Part shown: positions 58,846-64,000 of the stretch, piece by piece
Layout: every line of letters starts with the position of its first letter
Numbering within the stretch: position 1 is the first letter of the stretch
Source: Parahaliea aestuarii
Lineage (GTDB): Bacteria; Pseudomonadota; Gammaproteobacteria; Pseudomonadales; Halieaceae
NCBI RefSeq assembly: GCF_008064635.1
Contig: NZ_VRYZ01000002.1
Coordinates: 1-64,000, forward strand
Reading direction: 5' to 3'
Length of the DNA: 64,000 bases
Program-made: the position numbers and the translations under genes
Notes under the pieces: generated by a model
Database searches by the model: none
Told to the model about the DNA's origin: nothing
Seen by the model: the letters and a program-made list of their open reading frames with translations, nothing else

Positions 58846-60228
58846 ATGGACATCGTCGCGACTCTTCGACAACTGATCGGCGACAGCGGCGTGCTGGACG
58901 CCACCGAGCTGTCCACGCGCTCCGCCGGCGCCCTGCGCCAGGATGCCCTGCAAGGCGCCGCCCTCGCCCGCCCGCGCACCACTGACGAAGTGGCCTCCGT
59001 CTTGCGCTGGTGTCACCAGCACAGGATTGGTGTTGTACCCTGCGGCGGCCTCACCGGGCTGGTACACGGCGCCGATGGCTCAGCAGAAGTCGTCATGCTG
59101 TCGCTGGAACGCATGAACGCCATCGAGTCCATTGACTCGCGCCAGCGCTGTGCCACGGTGCAGGCTGGCGTGATACTGCAGGTTTTGCAGGAAACCCTGG
59201 AGCAGCACCAGCTTATCTTCCCCCTTGACCTCGGCGCCCGCGGCTCGGCCACCCTCGGCGGCAATGCTGCCACCAATGCGGGGGGCAACCGGGTAATCCG
59301 CTACGGCATGATGCGCAATATGGTACTGGGGCTGGAAGCTGTGCTGGCCGACGGCACTATCGTGTCGTCCATGAATAAGCTGATCAAGAACAACGCAGCC
59401 TACGACCTCAAGCAGTTGTTTATCGGCTCTGAGGGCACCCTTGGAGTGATTACGCGGCTCAACCTGCGCCTGTGGGAAGCGCCGACCACCCGCAATATGG
59501 CCCTGCTCGGCCTGCCCGATTTTGCCAGCGTGACAGCCCTGTTGAAACGCATGGACCGGGATCTCGGTGGCACCCTGTCGGCCTTCGAGGTCATGTGGCA
59601 GGACTTCTACCAACTGGTAACAACAGCACCGGCGGAAGGTCGCCCGCCCATCGCCCAGGACTATCCCTTCTATGTACTGCTGGAAGGCCAGGGGGCCGAC
59701 CCTGACGGCGACAGCGGGCGCTTTGCCGCCGCGCTGGAAACGGTCATGGCGGAGGGACTGGTGGTCGACGGTGCGCTCTCACAGTCCGAGGCGGACTGCG
59801 ATCGCTTCTGGTCCCTGCGGGATGATGTCGCCCAGGTATTCCGCGGCGGCTATCCCTTTATTTTCGATATCTCCCTGCCGTTGGCAGAAATGGAAAATTA
59901 CATTGCTGGACTGCGCGACAGCCTGGAAGAAAAAGTACCGGACCACCACCTGCTGGTTTTCGGCCACCTTGGCGACGGCAATCTGCACCTGGCCGTTCAG
60001 GTGCCGGAGGCCGAAGGCGAACAGTGGCGACAGACGGTGGAAAGCCTGGTTTACGAACCCCTGGCCGCATTCCGGGGCTCGGTCTCAGCGGAGCACGGCA
60101 TCGGGCTGGAGAAGCGGCCCTGGCTGGGTGTATCGCGCAATGCCGAAGAACTGGCGTTGATGCGCACACTTAAATCCGCCCTGGATCCGGTGGGCATTCT
60201 CAATCCCGGCAAGGTACTGGCGCCGTAA
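58846..60228 (+). CDS. FAD-binding 2-hydroxyacid oxidase (GlcD/D-lactate dehydrogenase type)
   Basis: The 460-residue protein has the PCMH FAD domain, GVVPCGGLTGLVHGADG near residue 64 and GGNAATNAGGNRVIRYGMMR near 140, with FIGSEGTLGVITRLNLR near 188. The C-terminal FAD-oxidase domain has the metal-binding FGHLGDGNLHLAV near 376 and SAEHGIGLEKR near 413. It oxidises D-2-hydroxy acids to 2-oxo acids, complementing the FMN enzyme that usually takes the L form. It is divergent from the ThDP gene across a 170-bp leader region. Confidence 0.88.
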   Translation: MDIVATLRQLIGDSGVLDATELSTRSAGALRQDALQGAALARPRTTDEVASVLRWCHQHRIGVVPCGGLTGLVHGADGSAEVVMLSLERMNAIESIDSRQRCATVQAGVILQVLQETLEQHQLIFPLDLGARGSATLGGNAATNAGGNRVIRYGMMRNMVLGLEAVLADGTIVSSMNKLIKNNAAYDLKQLFIGSEGTLGVITRLNLRLWEAPTTRNMALLGLPDFASVTALLKRMDRDLGGTLSAFEVMWQDFYQLVTTAPAEGRPPIAQDYPFYVLLEGQGADPDGDSGRFAAALETVMAEGLVVDGALSQSEADCDRFWSLRDDVAQVFRGGYPFIFDISLPLAEMENYIAGLRDSLEEKVPDHHLLVFGHLGDGNLHLAVQVPEAEGEQWRQTVESLVYEPLAAFRGSVSAEHGIGLEKRPWLGVSRNAEELALMRTLKSALDPVGILNPGKVLAP

Positions 60229-60291
60229 CATATTCCATTTGGAATGTGAGCGAGGGCGCCCCCTGCCCGGGAATGAGTGCAGGTTATTTGC

Positions 60292-61125
60292 CTAAAAATT
60301 AAAGCCGTTCCCCGTCACCACCGGCACGTTGGTCCACAGGTCGTTCGGGTCGCGATACCAGCCGGCCGCCGCCAGCGCACCGCCGTCGAGGTTGATGCTG
60401 GTGCCGGTTACCCAGCCTGAAAGCGCTGAGGCGAGGAACAGGGCGCAGCCGGCGGCATCTTCGGGTTGTCCGAAACGCCCCAGCGGAATCCAGCGCCGGG
60501 TGTGCTCCTGGTGTTCCCCCGCAATGAGTTCCGAGGGTCGGACCTGGGCAGTTTCGGTGGTTTCCGGGGCAATCGCATTAACCCGGATTCCCGCCGGCGC
60601 CAGCTCCAGGGCCAGGCTGCGGACAAAGCCGGTAATGGCGTGTTTGAAGGCACTGTAGGCCACGCAGTTGGGAATGCCGCGGAAGGCCTCGATGGAAGAG
60701 ATCGCCAGGATACTGCCGCCCTCCCCCCTCGCGCGCAGCAGTGGAATCGCGGCGCGGGTCACCATGAAGATGGAGTTCAGGTTGCACTGGTAGAGCCGGT
60801 CCAGTTCCTCGTCCTCACAAAACTCGAAGGGTTTGATCACTCCGAGGAAATCACCCACGTTATTCACCAATACGTCGATGCCCCCGAAGCGCTCGCCCAC
60901 CTCGCCGATAAACGCATCGACATCGGTGCGGCGGGTCACATCGCAGCACTTTACCAGCGCCGTCTCACCCAGAGCCTGAGCAGTATCGTCGCAGCGCGCC
61001 GGGTCGATTTCCGCCACCGCCAGGGTTGCACCGCGCCGGGCAAAGGCCTCGGCAATGGCGCGGCCGATACCGGCGCCGCCGCCGGTGACCACAACAATTT
61101 TGCCGCTGAAATCCAGATCGTTCAT
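60292..61125 (-). CDS. Short-chain dehydrogenase/reductase
   Basis: The 277-residue SDR has VTGGGAGIGRAIAEAFARRG, an acidic residue after strand two (VAEIDPAR, suggesting NAD), NNVGDFLG in place of NNAG, a Ser region AISSIEAFRG, and the YSAFK catalytic pair. The C-terminal extension GGALAAAGWYRDPNDLW is longer than the usual end. It is transcribed after the SDR at 61135 with a 9-bp gap, so the two form a pair. The substrate is unknown. Confidence 0.83.
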   Translation of the reverse strand: MNDLDFSGKIVVVTGGGAGIGRAIAEAFARRGATLAVAEIDPARCDDTAQALGETALVKCCDVTRRTDVDAFIGEVGERFGGIDVLVNNVGDFLGVIKPFEFCEDEELDRLYQCNLNSIFMVTRAAIPLLRARGEGGSILAISSIEAFRGIPNCVAYSAFKHAITGFVRSLALELAPAGIRVNAIAPETTETAQVRPSELIAGEHQEHTRRWIPLGRFGQPEDAAGCALFLASALSGWVTGTSINLDGGALAAAGWYRDPNDLWTNVPVVTGNGFNF

Positions 61126-61134
61126 GGCGTCCCC

Positions 61135-61887
61135 CTATTGAACCGTCAGTCCGCCGTCGACAGTCAGCGAATGTCCTACCACATAGCTCGCACTTTCGGA
61201 GCAGAGCCAGAGAATGGCCTGGGTAATCTCCTCGGGGCTGGCCAGCCGGTTGATGGGGTGGTTGGCCGCGATAAGGGATTTGTCCACACCCGGCGGCAGG
61301 TTGTGATCCAGCATCGGCGTATCCACTGCGCCCGGGCATACCGCGTTGATACGAATGCCGCGCGCGGCGTATTGCAGGGCCGAGGCCTTCGTCAATCCGA
61401 CCACTGCGTGCTTGCTGGCGGTGTAGGCCGGTTTGTTGGCGACACCGACCACACCGGCGGCCGATGCCAGGTTGACGATGGCGCCACTGCCCTGCCCCAC
61501 CATATGGGCAATTTCGTGCTTCATGCACAGGAACAGCCCCTTGATATTGATGGACAGAATTCGCTCCATCGCCGTCTCGTCCCAATCGGCCTCCGGCGCC
61601 ACTTCCGGGTCCACGCCAGCGTTGTTCACGGCGATGTCGAGCCCGCCAAACTGCGCCACGGTTTTTGCCACGGCATCCGCCACCGCGGCGCTGTCCTGGA
61701 TATCGCACTGCAGGAAAATCGCCTCGCCACCGCTGGCCTTGATGGTGTCCACAGTCACCTGGCCGCCCGGCGTGACATCCACGGCCGCCACTCGAGCGCC
61801 GCTCGCTGCCAGCGCCTTTGCCACGGCGGCACCGATACCGCTGCCGGCACCGGTCACCAGGGCGATTTTGTTGTCGAACTGCTGCAT
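61135..61887 (-). CDS. Short-chain dehydrogenase/reductase
   Basis: This compact 250-residue SDR has VTGAGSGIGAAVAKALAASG, VDVTPGG, NNAGVDPEV, VNLASAAGVVG and YTASK, ending VVGHSLTVDGGLTVQ. It fits the 3-oxoacyl-ACP reductase/cyclohexanol dehydrogenase type. AGGAG precedes the ATG. It is the first gene of a two-SDR unit on the minus strand. Confidence 0.85.
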   Translation of the reverse strand: MQQFDNKIALVTGAGSGIGAAVAKALAASGARVAAVDVTPGGQVTVDTIKASGGEAIFLQCDIQDSAAVADAVAKTVAQFGGLDIAVNNAGVDPEVAPEADWDETAMERILSINIKGLFLCMKHEIAHMVGQGSGAIVNLASAAGVVGVANKPAYTASKHAVVGLTKASALQYAARGIRINAVCPGAVDTPMLDHNLPPGVDKSLIAANHPINRLASPEEITQAILWLCSESASYVVGHSLTVDGGLTVQ

Positions 61888-62084
61888 GAAGTACTCCTGT
61901 TAACGTTATCTCCAGCGCGCGGATGCATCGCCGGGAACTGGATTCTGAGCATAGAAGCTGGAGGTGCCAGTGGCTTCCTGCATTTGGATGAGCAGCGTAC
62001 ACCAGGCTCCCGGGACGACTCTGCCAGATAGTTGAACCAGGCTCGCCGGAAGTGCTTGTGAAGGGGGGATTGCGGGGAAGTGTT

Positions 62085-62133
62085 ACAGCCGGGCCTCCCG
62101 GCTGTAGCCGCTCCCGCCCAGACGGGCGGGAGC
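62085..62133 (-). terminator. Two consecutive hairpins after the M28 peptidase gene
   Basis: ACAGCCGGG-CCT-CCCGGCTGT (62085-62105) and GCTCCCGCCC-AGAC-GGGCGGGAGC (62110-62133) are perfect stems directly downstream, on the minus strand, of the stop at 62155. They are strong terminator candidates without a long U-run. Confidence 0.6.
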
Positions 62134-62154
62134 GAGAAGTGCAGTGCAGAGGCG

Positions 62155-63801
62155 TTACTTGGCCGCGGCCCGGCTCTCGTCGCGGATAGCGCGAAACTCG
62201 TCGCCCTCCACCCAGTTGGGCCATTCGTTGGAGTCAGCCATTTCCCGGCCGATGCTGTAGTAGAGCTTGAGGTCCTGCATCACACCGCTCCAGTCCCAGT
62301 TCTCGTCGAACTCATCCTGGGGACCGTGGTAGCGGTTTTTGGTGTAATCCTCGGCCGCGGCTCGGCCGGCAGCAGTGCCGCCCTCAACCAGATTCTCGCC
62401 ACCGTCGAAGTAGATCATCGGCACGCCGCGCTTGGCCAGGCTGAAGTGATCCGAGCGGTAGTAGTAGCCCTTCTCCGGGGTCGGCTCTGTGGTGGCGGTA
62501 CGACCCTGGGCTTGCAGGGCGCGCTCCAGGTAGTCATCGAGTTCCGACTTGCCCTTGCCGACGACGATCACATCCTTTGCCGGGCCGGTCATGGCGAAGG
62601 CGTCCATGTTCACACCGCCAACCGTCTTGTTCACGGGGAAAATCGGGTTGGCCGCGTAGGACTCGGAACCCAGCAGGCCGGACTCCTCCGCGGTGACGGC
62701 CAGGAACAGGATACTGCGCTCCGGCGCACCCGCCTTGACGTGAGCCTGCGCCAGGGCGACCAGGGCCGCTGTGCCAGTGGCGTTGTCGATGGCGCCATTG
62801 CAGATATCATCGCCGCTTTCATCGGCGCCGCAGCGGCCCAGGTGATCCCAGTGCGCGGTGTAGAGCACGACCTCGTCCGGGCGCTCGCTGCCGGGCAGCA
62901 GGCCGACCACGTTTCTGGAGGACTGTTTTTCGATCTCGTTGTCGAAGCTGACCGAGGCCTTCAGGCCCAGCTCTACCCCCTTGAACCCCGGCTTCTTGGC
63001 CGCGGCGGTCAGTTGGTCCAGGTCCTGACCGGCACTGGCCAATATCTTGCGCGCCACCTCGTTCTGGACCCAGCCATTGACCTTGGCGGTATCCATGTGG
63101 CCGTTGTCGGCGTCCGCCACGTGCTGGGGACCGCTCCAGGAGGACTCCACCACGTTCCAGCCGTAGGCGGCCGGCACGGTGTCGTGCACGATCAGTGCCG
63201 CGGCGGCGCCCTGGCGGGCGGCTTCTTCGTACTTGTAGGTCCAGCGGCCGTAGTAGGTCATGGCGCGACCGTTGAAGGGGCCATTGAGCCCTTCGGTTTC
63301 GTAGTCCGGGTCATTGACCAGGATCATCACTGTCTTGCCCTTTACATCGAGGCCAGCGTAGTCGTTCCAGCCCTTCTCCGGAGCGTTGATGCCGTAGCCG
63401 ACGAAAACGATCTCACTGTCCTTGACCTCTATTTCCGGCGTCACCCGGTAGGTGCCTACCACCATGTCGGAACCGTAGGCAAAGCTGAATTCATCCTCCC
63501 CACCGGTCACTTTCAAATCGCTGACATTTTCCGCGGTGATCTGTACCAGTGGCACATCCTGCACCCAGCTGTCGCCATTGCCGGGCTTAAGGCCGGCGGC
63601 CTTGAACTCTTTGGTCAACAGGGCAACGGTTTTCTCTTCACCGGCGGACCCTGGCGCTCGTCCCTCGAAGGCGTCGGAAGACAGTTCGCGGGTGATGTTC
63701 TTCATGGTATCGACAGACAGGGCGGGCACTTCCGCTACCGCCTGGCCGGCGACAGCGGCGAGGCAGAGGGCACCCAGCAGGTGACGTGAGGTTCCGGGCA
63801 T
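62155..63801 (-). CDS. Secreted M28-family zinc aminopeptidase
   Basis: The 548-residue protein has a signal peptide (MPGTSRHLLGALCLAAVAGQ, cleaved near AVA). A protease-associated insert lies at about residues 130-260. The M28 catalytic domain has YTAHWDHLG (His), CNGAIDNATGTAAL (Asp), LAVTAEESGLLGS (Glu-Glu) and a late YYRSDHFSLAKRG (Asp, His), together forming the two-zinc site. It probably removes N-terminal residues from peptides in the periplasm or outside the cell. It could work together with the subtilase at 49996. Confidence 0.9.
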   Translation of the reverse strand: MPGTSRHLLGALCLAAVAGQAVAEVPALSVDTMKNITRELSSDAFEGRAPGSAGEEKTVALLTKEFKAAGLKPGNGDSWVQDVPLVQITAENVSDLKVTGGEDEFSFAYGSDMVVGTYRVTPEIEVKDSEIVFVGYGINAPEKGWNDYAGLDVKGKTVMILVNDPDYETEGLNGPFNGRAMTYYGRWTYKYEEAARQGAAAALIVHDTVPAAYGWNVVESSWSGPQHVADADNGHMDTAKVNGWVQNEVARKILASAGQDLDQLTAAAKKPGFKGVELGLKASVSFDNEIEKQSSRNVVGLLPGSERPDEVVLYTAHWDHLGRCGADESGDDICNGAIDNATGTAALVALAQAHVKAGAPERSILFLAVTAEESGLLGSESYAANPIFPVNKTVGGVNMDAFAMTGPAKDVIVVGKGKSELDDYLERALQAQGRTATTEPTPEKGYYYRSDHFSLAKRGVPMIYFDGGENLVEGGTAAGRAAAEDYTKNRYHGPQDEFDENWDWSGVMQDLKLYYSIGREMADSNEWPNWVEGDEFRAIRDESRAAAK

Positions 63802-63890
63802 GGTCTTGCTCCAGTGGTGTTGGGGCGCTGATTGTTACACCCGCAACCAATCAGCTCAACCCCGCCGCCCCATGTCGCAGCACCGCAGCC

Positions 63891-63934
63891 CCCCCTAAGG
63901 GGGAATGACCTTCGGCAGCCAGCGGCGCTAGAAT
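63891..63934 (+). promoter_or_regulatory. GC palindrome and -10-like box upstream of a possible right-edge gene
   Basis: CCCCCTAAGGGGG (63891-63903) is a near-perfect palindrome. TAGAAT at 63929-63934 fits a -10 box. They lie between the M28 start and a frame opening near 63961. This is a candidate promoter with an operator-like site; no regulator is known. Confidence 0.3.
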
Positions 63935-63960
63935 CCGCCATTGATACAGACCATGGACCG

Positions 63961-64000
63961 GTGGAGCCGAGGTTGAAAGACAAGCTGCATGTACACCATG
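63961..64000 (+). CDS. Possible start of a gene running off the window
   Basis: An open frame begins with GTG 63961, or TTG 63973 with GGAG about 8 bp upstream, and runs to the last base (LKDKLHVHH). A promoter-like box lies just upstream. Only about 13 residues are visible, so the product cannot be named and the call may be wrong. Confidence 0.25.
   Translation, partial: MEPRLKDKLHVHH

Noticed and set aside
62080-63789. 569-codon + strand frame opposite the M28 peptidase
   Set aside because: The minus strand carries a signal peptide and all metal ligands of M28; the opposite frame is a composition shadow.
1-64000. tRNA, rRNA or riboswitch
   Set aside because: No clover-leaf, rRNA-like segment or known aptamer pattern was recognised by reading; a covariance-model scan would be the decisive test.

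Overview
The window is GC-rich chromosomal DNA of a Gammaproteobacterium. The mix of L-rhamnose catabolism, GH3 glycosidase, GMC sugar oxidoreductases, many short-chain dehydrogenases and beta-oxidation enzymes would suit a marine Cellvibrionales/Halieaceae-like heterotroph. That placement is inferred from gene content, not from a marker gene. No rRNA, tRNA or CRISPR array was seen.

Positions 1-5060 form an accessory island, AT-richer by eye than the rest. It starts with the tail of an IS3-family element. Nine small genes follow, all on the + strand, each separated by a spacer. At least two spacers fold like integron attC sites (622-690 and 1374-1430). Eight spacers carry an 18-bp motif close to GTCCGCTTTGAGGACGYC. 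No integron integrase is in the window, so this is best read as the end of a cassette array or a cluster of attC sites lacking an integrase. Four of the nine genes look like stand-alone pieces of housekeeping proteins: the N-terminal part of MreB, two tandem ClpX-type zinc-binding domains, and two 56-residue proteins that are just the EF-Ts N-terminal (TS-N) domain. The others are a DUF4279-like protein and secreted or membrane-anchored proteins of unknown function. This group is the most unusual content of the window.

Positions 5066-17648 centre on a complete L-rhamnose pathway. Rhamnose isomerase, a rhamnulokinase-like FGGY kinase and a fused rhamnulose-1-phosphate aldolase/dehydrogenase give DHAP and lactate. 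LutABC then oxidises lactate to pyruvate. A DeoR-type regulator and an NCS1-type permease complete the operon, and its divergent promoter carries tandem 10-bp repeats. Positions 5066-7072 and 17694-25638 hold minus-strand genes: two paralogous HxD...H proteins (putative Fe(II)/2-oxoglutarate enzymes), a VOC protein, a Baeyer-Villiger-type monooxygenase with a long N-terminal extension, an acyl-CoA dehydrogenase, SDRs and a cytoplasmic GH3 glycosidase.

Positions 26814-38155 hold two GMC oxidoreductase modules, each with a Tat-exported gluconate-2-dehydrogenase-subunit-3-like partner. They are joined by a ThuA-like protein, two near-identical TIM-barrel sugar isomerases, a zinc alcohol dehydrogenase and an AEC transporter. 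A tyrosine recombinase gene (35892-37130), flanked by 13-bp direct repeats, sits between the two isomerase copies, which face each other in opposite orientation. The zinc dehydrogenase is also duplicated in inverted orientation (30027-30968 and 44844-45785).

Positions 38209-49840 carry two acyl/aryl-CoA ligases, a PLP enzyme with His in place of the usual Lys (RfbH/ColD-like), a DsbA-fold isomerase, a DUF3089 hydrolase, an enoyl-CoA hydratase, a thiolase and SDRs. Positions 49996-63801 carry a secreted subtilase, PurU, a TetR regulator, a nitroreductase, a 2-hydroxyacid module (FMN oxidase, ThDP enzyme, FAD oxidase), two SDRs and a secreted M28 peptidase. Taken together, the metabolic part looks like uptake and breakdown of rhamnose- and glucose-containing glycosides plus oxidation and CoA-dependent degradation of an aglycone. 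The substrate cannot be named from sequence.
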